Below, one piece after another: positions 1-5,297 of a stretch of DNA of 5,353 nucleotides (positions within the stretch are counted from its first letter, which is position 1; every line of letters starts with the position of its first letter). The DNA is from Ruminococcus sp. UBA3387 (GTDB taxonomy: Bacteria > Bacillota > Clostridia > Oscillospirales > Ruminococcaceae): assembly GCA_002358895.1 (NCBI GenBank), contig DEPR01000011.1, positions 2,849 to 8,201 on the forward strand. Reading direction: 5' to 3'. Both the position numbers and the translations under genes were made by a program. The notes under the pieces were generated by a model. The model was given only the letters and a program-made list of their open reading frames with translations, did no database searches and was not told where the DNA came from.

Positions 1-699
1 AATTAAAACGGTTTTGATTTTATTCTTCATAAGACCGTTAAGTCGGAAGAATTTTTCTATCTCCTGATGAGTAGCAGTAATGTTAATTCTGTCGCCTGCC
101 TGAATTACAAAATCACCACTTGGGATTATGATTTCAGACTCACGTTGTACTGCACATATAAGGAATTTTATTTTAACACGCTTATATATTTCAGCAAGAC
201 TCAGACCTATAATAGGTGAATCCTCGGGAATTTTATGTTCAACAAGCTCGACTCTGCCTTTCTGGAAAAGTTCAACCTTTGCAGCAGTCGGCAGAATGAG
301 AATTCTGGAGATTTCCTCAGCTGTAGTAAATTCAGGATTGATAACCATAGAAAGACCCATTTCTTCTCTTATAAGGTCAATCTGCTTAAAATACTCAGGG
401 TTTCTTACTCTTGAGATAGCTCTTTTGGTGCCCAGCTTTTTAGCAAGTAGACAGCAGAGCATATTCAGTTCGTCAAAGGGTGTGGTTGCAATAAGAAGCC
501 CTGCTTTGTTGGCACCTGCTTCCATAAGCACATCAACTGTAGCACCGTTTCCTTCAACGCACATTACATCCTGAGTGTTCAATGTTTTTTTTAATGCATC
601 AATTTTGTTGTCGATTACAGTAACGTCGTGATCTTCCTTTACAAGGAGAGAAGTAAGCTTGTTACCGATTTTTCCGTTTCCGACTACAACAACTTTCAT
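1..699 (-). CDS. trkA: TrkA, potassium uptake regulatory subunit (N-terminal 233 residues; 3' end off window)
   Basis: Cytoplasmic NAD(H)-binding gating subunit that assembles on a TrkH/KtrB-type potassium channel. Reading leftward from ATG at 699-697, the frame stays open for 233 codons to the window edge. The first Rossmann (RCK_N) domain occupies about residues 1-120. It begins with a beta strand and a glycine-rich loop, VVVVGNGKIG (G7, G9, G12), followed by the acidic residue D30 in VTVID, the usual ribose-binding position. A second RCK_N-like hallmark is EGNGA followed by an LLIATT strand. An RCK_C domain covers about residues 140-210, including PIIGLSLAEI and SGDFVIQAGDRI. The last visible residues, KNKIKTVLI, look like the first strand of a second Rossmann domain, so the full protein is probably the usual two-repeat TrkA of about 450 residues. 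An in-frame ATG at 708-706 would add MKI. I prefer 699 because family members usually begin right before the strand, but neither start has a strong ribosome binding site. A trkH gene would be expected further left, but it is not visible. Confidence 0.95.
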   Translation of the reverse strand, partial: MKVVVVGNGKIGNKLTSLLVKEDHDVTVIDNKIDALKKTLNTQDVMCVEGNGATVDVLMEAGANKAGLLIATTPFDELNMLCCLLAKKLGTKRAISRVRNPEYFKQIDLIREEMGLSMVINPEFTTAEEISRILILPTAAKVELFQKGRVELVEHKIPEDSPIIGLSLAEIYKRVKIKFLICAVQRESEIIIPSGDFVIQAGDRINITATHQEIEKFFRLNGLMKNKIKTVLI

Positions 700-748
700 A
701 ATTTTCATCTCATACTTTCTTTTATATGTTATTTAAACAAGTGTAATA

Positions 749-777
749 AGTATATCACCATTATATATAAATGTCAA
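749..777 (-). promoter_or_regulatory. Sigma-A promoter for trkA
   Basis: On the minus strand a perfect -35 box TTGACA (777 to 772) is followed by a 17-nt spacer and the -10 box TATACT (754 to 749). The predicted transcription start is near 742, giving a leader of about 43 nt before the trkA ATG at 699. The spacer is extremely AT-rich. No other leftward promoter of similar quality is visible before trkA. Confidence 0.8.
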
Positions 778-821
778 TATTTATACATTTTTTGCATATA
801 TGATTTTTTATATTACAGGGG

Positions 822-850
822 TTGAAAAAAGTACAGAAATAGTATATACT
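822..850 (+). promoter_or_regulatory. Sigma-A promoter for the MATE transporter gene
   Basis: The -35 box TTGAAA (822-827), a 17-nt spacer and the -10 box TATACT (845-850) form a near-consensus promoter. The start would be near 857, leaving a leader of about 32 nt before the ATG at 889. The -10 box lies within the perfect 10-bp palindrome AGTATATACT (841-850), extended by partial symmetry to 838-853. A dimeric regulator could bind there, but no regulator gene is present in the window. Confidence 0.75.
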
Positions 851-888
851 GTTATATGATTATGAATTTATTTAATAACGGGTGAAAT

Positions 889-2250
889 ATGAAAGATTTA
901 ACTAAAGGTAACATTACAAAATTGATTTTCGGGTTTGCAATACCTCTTTTGTTCGGTAATGTATTTCAGCTTTTTTATAACCTTGCCGACACAAGAATAG
1001 TGGGGCAGTTTTTGGGGGATACTTCACTTGGTGCAATCGGTGCGACCTGGGCACTCAATTCTGTAATTGTTGGTTTTTTAAACGGACTTACCAATGGCTT
1101 CGGGCTTGTAACGGCGAGGTTTTTTGGTGCAAAGGAATATGACAGAATGAGAAAAACTGTTGCACACTCAATAACACTCGGGCTTGCAACGTCAGCAGTT
1201 CTGACAACTCTCAGCCTTGTTTTTACACGGCCACTACTGGAATATCTGAATACACCATCTGAAATTATAAACCAGTCAAAAAGCTATATCTGTATCATTT
1301 TTGCAGGTATGACTATATCAATGACCTATAATATCTGTGCAGGAATTCTTAGGGCTATCGGCGATACAATTTCTCCGTTGGTTTTCCTTATTATTGCAAC
1401 TATCGTTAATATTATTCTTGACTTGTTTTTCATATCTGTACTGGATTTCGGTGTTGAGGGAGCTGCTTATGCAACGTTGATTGCACAGGCTGTGTCAGCA
1501 ATTCTCTGCATTATCTATATCCTTAAAAAGCACAGAATACTTGTGCCGAAGCTGAAGGATTTTAAGTTTAATGGAAGAATGGCAGGAGAGATGTATGCAA
1601 CGGGTGTGTCAATGGGTCTGATGATTTCTTTGGTCGGCATCGGAACGGTGCTTATTCAGGGTGCAATCAACAATTTCGGCACGAAGATTATTGTTGCACA
1701 TACAACTGCAAGAAAAATTTCCGATATGTATATGCTTCCGATTTCTGTGTTTGGTATGGCAGCAGCTACATTTTCGAGCCAGAATTACGGTGCAGAAAAA
1801 ATAGACAGAGTAAGAAAAGGACTGCTTCAGACTACCATTATAACCTGGGGCTGGTCGGTAATAGTTATAGCAATAACCTGGGTTGCTACACCGTTTCTTG
1901 TAAGGCTTATAACGGGGATTGATAACCCTGAAACCGTAAAGGTTGTTGTCCAGTATATGAAAATCAATACGGCATTTTATTTTGTTCTTGATATCGTAAT
2001 TGTGTTCAGAAACGCACTGCAGGGAGTAGGAGATAAGATTTCACCGATTGCTTCAAGTGCACTTGAGTTGGTTGGTAAGTGCCTTATGGCGAAGTTTCTT
2101 GCACCAAAGCTTGGCTATTTCGGTATTATAATCAATGAACCTATCGTATGGATTGGTATGGCTGTTATCCTTGCAGCAGGCTTTGTGTTTAATAAAACCT
2201 TAGGTTTCAGGAAAAAGAAAACGCCTGTAGCTTCTGTTGACAATAAGTGA
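889..2250 (+). CDS. MATE-family efflux transporter
   Basis: Complete 453-residue integral membrane protein of the multidrug and toxic compound extrusion family, normally a Na+ or H+ antiporter exporting cationic drugs or metabolites. The length and the run of about 12 hydrophobic helices fit the family. The N-terminal half starts with a short amphipathic segment, then a TM1 with P19, GNVFQLFYN and D34 in the DxxxVG motif (D34-TRI-VG). D34 matches the conserved TM1 Asp implicated in cation coupling in the DinF/NorM families. The loop TARFFGAKEYDRMRKTV in the first half is echoed by SSQNYGAEKIDRVRKGL in the second, which shows the internal MATE duplication. The start ATG at 889 has a modest Shine-Dalgarno GGGTGA at 880-885. 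The gene has its own promoter, divergent from trkA. No terminator is visible after it, so some transcripts may run into the downstream operon. Substrate cannot be read from the sequence. Confidence 0.95.
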   Translation: MKDLTKGNITKLIFGFAIPLLFGNVFQLFYNLADTRIVGQFLGDTSLGAIGATWALNSVIVGFLNGLTNGFGLVTARFFGAKEYDRMRKTVAHSITLGLATSAVLTTLSLVFTRPLLEYLNTPSEIINQSKSYICIIFAGMTISMTYNICAGILRAIGDTISPLVFLIIATIVNIILDLFFISVLDFGVEGAAYATLIAQAVSAILCIIYILKKHRILVPKLKDFKFNGRMAGEMYATGVSMGLMISLVGIGTVLIQGAINNFGTKIIVAHTTARKISDMYMLPISVFGMAAATFSSQNYGAEKIDRVRKGLLQTTIITWGWSVIVIAITWVATPFLVRLITGIDNPETVKVVVQYMKINTAFYFVLDIVIVFRNALQGVGDKISPIASSALELVGKCLMAKFLAPKLGYFGIIINEPIVWIGMAVILAAGFVFNKTLGFRKKKTPVASVDNK

Positions 2251-2266
2251 GAAAATATCGTATAAT
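2237..2266 (+). promoter_or_regulatory. Sigma-A promoter of the four-gene operon, overlapping the MATE gene end
   Basis: A perfect -35 TTGACA (2237-2242), an 18-nt spacer and a perfect -10 TATAAT (2261-2266). The -35 lies inside the last codons of the MATE gene and the spacer contains its stop codon (2248-2250). Transcription should start near 2273, giving a leader of about 50 nt before the ATG at 2324. A second TATAAT at 2305-2310 has no matching -35 and is discounted. Confidence 0.8.
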
Positions 2267-2310
2267 GTAATTGTTATCATAAAAAATACACATTTATATG
2301 GTATTATAAT

Positions 2311-2316
2311 AAGGAG
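2311..2316 (+). promoter_or_regulatory. Ribosome binding site fixing the DUF5685-type gene start
   Basis: Full AAGGAG, 7 nt before ATG at 2324. It rules out longer readings of the frame beginning further upstream (from 2237), which would place the start inside the promoter and add residues absent from the recognisable MFGYVRP N-terminus. Confidence 0.85.
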
Positions 2317-2323
2317 TAAAATT

Positions 2324-3235
2324 ATGTTCGGATATGTTAGACCCTTCAAGCCCTATCTGAGAATGTGCGAATATGATACATACCGTGGAGTGTATTGTGG
2401 ACTTTGCAAGACAATAGGACGTAAGTTCGGATTTATACCCAGGTTTACTCTGAGCTATGATTTTACATTTCTCTCGCTGATGGATTTGTCGGTGAATGAG
2501 GTTAAGATGACAGCTGAAAGGCAACGCTGTATCGCACATCCTTTGAAAAAGACAATCTGTGCAAACTGCTCTCTGGGGCTTGACTATTCGTCATATTCTG
2601 CTATGCTTCTTATTTATCACAAGCTGAAGGACGACTTATATGACAATGAGTTTTCTCATAAAATCCGTTCATTGATGCTGTTACCATTCTTTAAAGGTGC
2701 ATATAAGAAAGCAAGGCTGAAATATACTGAGCTTGCGGGTATTATTGAGGAGCAGATGAAAAAACAGCGTCAGATTGAAGCTGAAAAGTGTAGCAAAATT
2801 GACATTGCCTGTGAGCCGACGGCTAAGATAATGGAGGCTATTTTCGGCGGATTGACAGATGATGACAGGCAAAAGGATTTAAAGCGTTTTGGGTATCTTC
2901 TTGGCAGATATATTTATCTTTGCGATGCTCTGGACGATGTGAAAGACGACTATAAAAAGAAAAATTACAACCCTTTGCTTGTTATGGCTGAAAGAGAGAA
3001 AAATATTGAGCTGTCTGAAGATGGTTATAATAAGATTAAGGCTTATGTTAAAGACAGCGTGAATTTCACTCTCGGTGAACTTGCTGAGGTTTATGTAAGA
3101 CTTGATTTGAAAATGTACAAGCCTATTATAGATAATGTGATTTATCTTGGACTCCGTAATGTTCACGAATTGGTTGAGCAGGAGAAATTCAATAGAAAAA
3201 ATGAGAGGAAAGATGACAATGAAAGATCCGTATAA
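2324..3235 (+). CDS. DUF5685-family protein with paired Asp-rich motifs and CxxC pairs
   Basis: A 303-residue, largely helical, apparently soluble protein of unknown function. I recognise the N-terminus (MFGYVRPFKPYL, then YCGLC and LSYDFTFL) as the clostridial DUF5685 family, from memory. Visible motifs: CxxC at C25/C28; C69-x2-H72 followed by a second CxxC at C79/C82, which together could bind a metal; KLKDDLYD with a DDxxD pattern at D103, D104, D107; and LLGRYIYLCDALDDVKDD with D201, D204, D205, D208, D209, followed by KKKNYNPLL. Two Asp-rich helices about 100 residues apart, the second after an LLGR helix, resemble the Mg-diphosphate sites of class I isoprenoid synthases. That link is inference. 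A basic, charged linker and tail end the protein. It is the first gene of the operon, and its last 17 nt overlap the J-domain gene, so translation is probably coupled. No truncation or frameshift is seen. Confidence 0.85.
   Translation: MFGYVRPFKPYLRMCEYDTYRGVYCGLCKTIGRKFGFIPRFTLSYDFTFLSLMDLSVNEVKMTAERQRCIAHPLKKTICANCSLGLDYSSYSAMLLIYHKLKDDLYDNEFSHKIRSLMLLPFFKGAYKKARLKYTELAGIIEEQMKKQRQIEAEKCSKIDIACEPTAKIMEAIFGGLTDDDRQKDLKRFGYLLGRYIYLCDALDDVKDDYKKKNYNPLLVMAEREKNIELSEDGYNKIKAYVKDSVNFTLGELAEVYVRLDLKMYKPIIDNVIYLGLRNVHELVEQEKFNRKNERKDDNERSV
3204..3209 (+). promoter_or_regulatory. Ribosome binding site deciding the J-domain gene start
   Basis: AGAGGA lies 9 nt before ATG at 3219 but only 3 nt before ATG at 3213 and downstream of ATG at 3201. 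Spacing therefore favours 3219, which also begins the protein directly at the J domain (MKDPYKVLGV). The site lies within the coding sequence of the upstream gene. Confidence 0.7.
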
Positions 3236-3818
3236 GGTTCTTGGTGTTTCACCTGATGCGTCAGAAGATGAGATAAAAAAGGCGTATAAGGAACTTGTGA
3301 AGAAATATCACCCTGACCAGTATCAGGAAAGTCCGCTTGCTGATGTTGCAGAGGAAAAAATGGCTGAGGTTAATGAGGCTTATGATACAATTATAAACTC
3401 ACGTCGGACAAGTGGTTACACAGGTGGCAGTGCTGATTATTCAGGGGTAAATTACTATGATGTGAGAAGGCTTATTCAGACAGGTGATGTTACAAGGGCT
3501 GATAATATGCTTGAAACTGTGCCTGTGGGTTCAAGAAATGCAGAATGGTTTTTCCTGAAGGGAAGCGTGTGCTATGCAAGAGGCTGGCTGAATGAAGCGT
3601 ATCAGAACTTTGCAACAGCTTCAAATATGGCACCGTCAAATATGGAATACCGTTCAGCTCTAAATCAGATGGAACAGCAGAGAAACGGTTATATGCGTGG
3701 AAATCCTATGGGTGGATATAACAATAATCCACAAAGCCAGGTTGATTGCTGTACAACACTTTGCTGTGCAGACTGTTGCTGTGAAATGATGGGCGGAGAT
3801 TTAATTCCGTGCTGTTAA
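3219..3818 (+). CDS. J-domain (DnaJ-like) co-chaperone with TPR region and C-terminal cysteine string
   Basis: A 199-residue protein predicted to stimulate a DnaK/Hsp70 partner. The J domain spans about residues 3-62, with DPYKVLGV at the start, a basic helix II (IKKAYKELVKKYHPD) and the diagnostic HPD at 31-33, followed by the helix III pattern KMAEVNEAYDTI. There is no Gly/Phe region, no DnaJ zinc finger and no DnaJ C-terminal peptide-binding domain, so this is a type III J protein rather than DnaJ itself. Residues about 79-140 form TPR-like helix pairs (W110, L113, G115, Y119, A127, F131, A134, P139). A Gly/Asn/Met-rich linker (157-173) leads to a tail with nine cysteines in the last 23 residues (177, 178, 182, 183, 186-188, 198, 199), ending in Cys-Cys. 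The tail could bind metal, form disulfides or be a lipidation or membrane-attachment site; the sequence does not decide. The gene overlaps the upstream gene by 17 nt, and its stop codon overlaps the next ribosome binding site. Confidence 0.93.
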   Translation: MKDPYKVLGVSPDASEDEIKKAYKELVKKYHPDQYQESPLADVAEEKMAEVNEAYDTIINSRRTSGYTGGSADYSGVNYYDVRRLIQTGDVTRADNMLETVPVGSRNAEWFFLKGSVCYARGWLNEAYQNFATASNMAPSNMEYRSALNQMEQQRNGYMRGNPMGGYNNNPQSQVDCCTTLCCADCCCEMMGGDLIPCC

Positions 3819-3822
3819 GGAG
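3817..3822 (+). promoter_or_regulatory. Ribosome binding site supporting a TTG start
   Basis: AAGGAG overlaps the TAA stop (3816-3818) of the J-domain gene and lies 9 nt before TTG at 3832. The next in-frame ATG (3898) would delete most of the first hydrophobic helix and has no comparable site, so TTG is the likely initiator. Confidence 0.75.
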
Positions 3823-3831
3823 AGAATACTC

Positions 3832-4374
3832 TTGAGAAATAAATTGGCTTTCAGAATATCCCTTGGAGGAATAATTTCCTCGGTGTGCTTGTTTCTGATG
3901 TTCTGTACAAATATGTTTCCTATGCTTGACTATACTATACCTGCCTTCGCAGGATTTCTGATGGTTGTTATGATTGTGGAAACAAGTCCGAAATGGGCAT
4001 TTACTACTTATGTAACGGTAAGTGTGCTTTGCTTTATAATGACACCGAATTATGAAGCGTCGCTACTGTTTATACTGTTTATGGGATATTATCCGATACT
4101 TAAATTTTATCTTGAACGTATAGATAATAAGGTTTTGTGCTGGGTGCTGAAATATACGGTGTTCAACATAGCTATTGTCGTATTTTATATAGTGTTTCAG
4201 TATATAATAACTTCTGTGGATTTGTTGGAGGGTATGGGTGCATTCGGGAAATATGCAGTGCTTGTCCTGTGGTTAGGTGCAAATGTATTTTTCCTTATTT
4301 ATGATTACGTTTTAGGACAGCTTATAGATTTATATATCCATTGGTTCAGGAAGAAAATATTAAGAAGAAAATAG
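3832..4374 (+). CDS. Small polytopic membrane protein of unknown function, TTG start
   Basis: A 180-residue, strongly hydrophobic protein with five or six predicted membrane helices, at about residues 9-29, 35-50, 54-72, 76-93, 103-127 and 139-167, ending in a basic tail (FRKKILRRK) that should stay in the cytoplasm. Recognisable features are SLGGIISSV in TM1, IPAFAGF in TM2, and GYYPILKFYLERI at the end of TM4. I know this type only as a conserved clostridial membrane protein found near J-domain genes, from memory. The size, helix number and TM1 pattern loosely recall substrate-binding (S) components of ECF vitamin transporters, but no substrate motif is identifiable and no ECF ATPase is nearby. 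It uses a rare TTG start, preceded by a good ribosome binding site, only 13 nt after the J-domain gene. It is followed 20 nt later by the VTT gene. It may anchor or work with the cytosolic products of the first two genes; that is speculation. Confidence 0.8.
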   Translation: MRNKLAFRISLGGIISSVCLFLMFCTNMFPMLDYTIPAFAGFLMVVMIVETSPKWAFTTYVTVSVLCFIMTPNYEASLLFILFMGYYPILKFYLERIDNKVLCWVLKYTVFNIAIVVFYIVFQYIITSVDLLEGMGAFGKYAVLVLWLGANVFFLIYDYVLGQLIDLYIHWFRKKILRRK

Positions 4375-4394
4375 AACAAAAAGAAGGGAAAGCA

Positions 4395-5156
4395 ATGGAA
4401 GACAACAAGGCAGTTCAGAAGAAATATAAAGAGCTGAGTTATGAAGAAAAGAAAATAAGACGAAAAAGAATAATACAGCTTGTGAGCTTTTTTGCTTTTG
4501 TAGCTTTTATTGTGCTGGGCACATTGCTTGCAATACCTGTGGCAAGGGAACTTAAAGAGGCAATGGCAACAGAAGAAGGGCTTACTAACCTTAGTGAAAA
4601 ACTGGGCAGATATAGTGGCATCGGAGGAGTGCTGGTGTTTCTGCTTGTACAGACTGTGCAGGTTATTATAGCAGTTATTCCACCTATTCAGATAGTCGGT
4701 GGAGTAATGTTCGGCTGGTTCTGGGGAGCAATACTTTCTTTTGCAGGGGTTTATCTTGGTAGTTTTATTATATATACCCTTGTAAAAAAGCTGGGCAGTC
4801 CTATTGTTGAGGCGTTTGTCAATGAAAAGCAGATGAACAAGTTCAAGTTTTTACAGGACGAGAGAAAGTTGACGGGAATTCTGATTATACTTTATCTTAT
4901 TCCGGGTATACCAAAGGATGTTATAACTTATATTGTGCCTTTGACAAAGGTAAGCAAAAGGGACTTTTTCCTGTATGTCATGCCGTTCAGACTACCTGCA
5001 GTAGTAATGTCGGCAATACTTGGAAGCAACTTCGGTGAAGGAAACTATATAGCAGCAGCTGTGATATTAGGTGTGCTTGCTGTTGTAGGAATTATAGGAT
5101 TTTTCTTCAAGGATAAAATTTTGCAGTTGCTTAAGGAAAGGAAAAAGAAAAAGTAA
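4395..5156 (+). CDS. TVP38/TMEM64-family (VTT domain, DedA superfamily) membrane protein
   Basis: A 253-residue membrane protein. A highly charged cytoplasmic N-terminus (about residues 1-25) precedes TM1 (26-48). The VTT/SNARE-associated core follows at about 75-215: a re-entrant-type segment VIPPIQIVGG (94-103), then GWFWGAILSFAGVYLGSFIIY with small residues, then the second signature LYLIPGIPKDVITY (166-179) with P170, P173 and D175, and MPFRLPAVVMSAILGSNFG (196-214). A last helix (219-236) leads to a very basic tail (KDKILQLLKERKKKK). Members of the superfamily act in membrane homeostasis, and some DedA and eukaryotic VTT proteins move lipids such as undecaprenyl phosphate or phospholipids across the bilayer. 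The exact substrate here is unknown. The start at ATG 4395 is supported by AAGGG at 4384-4388. A longer reading from TTG 4341 would overlap the preceding gene and lacks a good site. It is the last gene of the operon, followed by a terminator. Confidence 0.92.
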   Translation: MEDNKAVQKKYKELSYEEKKIRRKRIIQLVSFFAFVAFIVLGTLLAIPVARELKEAMATEEGLTNLSEKLGRYSGIGGVLVFLLVQTVQVIIAVIPPIQIVGGVMFGWFWGAILSFAGVYLGSFIIYTLVKKLGSPIVEAFVNEKQMNKFKFLQDERKLTGILIILYLIPGIPKDVITYIVPLTKVSKRDFFLYVMPFRLPAVVMSAILGSNFGEGNYIAAAVILGVLAVVGIIGFFFKDKILQLLKERKKKK

Positions 5157-5163
5157 AATATAG

Positions 5164-5192
5164 TCGCAGGGGTAATTGCTCCTGCGATTTTT
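5164..5192 (+). terminator. Intrinsic terminator of the four-gene operon
   Basis: A 9-bp stem, TCGCAGGGG (5164-5172) pairing with CTCCTGCGA (5179-5187) with one G-U pair, a 6-nt loop TAATTG, and a T5 tract at 5188-5192. It begins 8 nt after the stop codon of the VTT gene. It insulates the tRNA gene from upstream transcription. Confidence 0.88.
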
Positions 5193-5211
5193 ATGAAGTT
5201 TATTTTTATAA

Positions 5212-5257
5212 TTTTTTGAAAAAAGTGCTTGACAAATAAAGATATGTGTGCTATAAT
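5212..5257 (+). promoter_or_regulatory. Consensus sigma-A promoter with A/T-tract UP-like element for tRNA-Gly
   Basis: The -35 TTGACA (5229-5234), a 17-nt spacer and the -10 TATAAT (5252-5257) form a perfect consensus promoter. Immediately upstream, a T6 and an A6 tract (5212-5224) sit where an UP element would contact the alpha subunit. Transcription should start near 5264, leaving about 34 nt of 5' leader before the mature tRNA. This strength is typical of stable RNA genes. Confidence 0.87.
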
Positions 5258-5297
5258 AATTTTCGTTGACTGAGCAAAAGCTCTAAAAACATTAAAT

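Noticed and set aside
128..574. Plus-strand open frame of 148 codons
   Set aside because: It is antisense to the clear trkA reading on the minus strand, has no ribosome binding site and its product resembles nothing.
628..825. Plus-strand open frame of 65 codons
   Set aside because: It overlaps the trkA 5' end and promoter, and the Tyr/Ile/Phe/Asn-rich product reflects AT-rich intergenic DNA.
2261..2280. Weak AT-only hairpin (ATAA / TTAT) after the MATE gene as a terminator
   Set aside because: The stem is four A-T pairs with no G-C content and no T-tract; the same bases form a consensus -10 box.
2294..3166. Three minus-strand open frames (81, 63 and 95 codons) opposite the DUF5685-type gene
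   Set aside because: They are shadows of a strongly supported plus-strand gene, without ribosome binding sites or recognisable products.
3219..3818. Housekeeping DnaJ (dnaJ)
   Set aside because: The protein is only 199 residues and lacks the Gly/Phe region, the CxxCxGxG zinc-finger repeats and the C-terminal substrate-binding domain; no grpE or dnaK is adjacent.
4439..4621. Minus-strand open frame of 60 codons opposite the VTT gene
   Set aside because: Shadow frame with low-complexity Ser/Leu-rich product.
5272..5283. Hairpin GAGC-AAAA-GCTC in the tRNA leader as a T-box or attenuator
   Set aside because: The 4-bp stem is too short, there is no T-box motif and no T-tract. It is probably just leader removed by RNase P.
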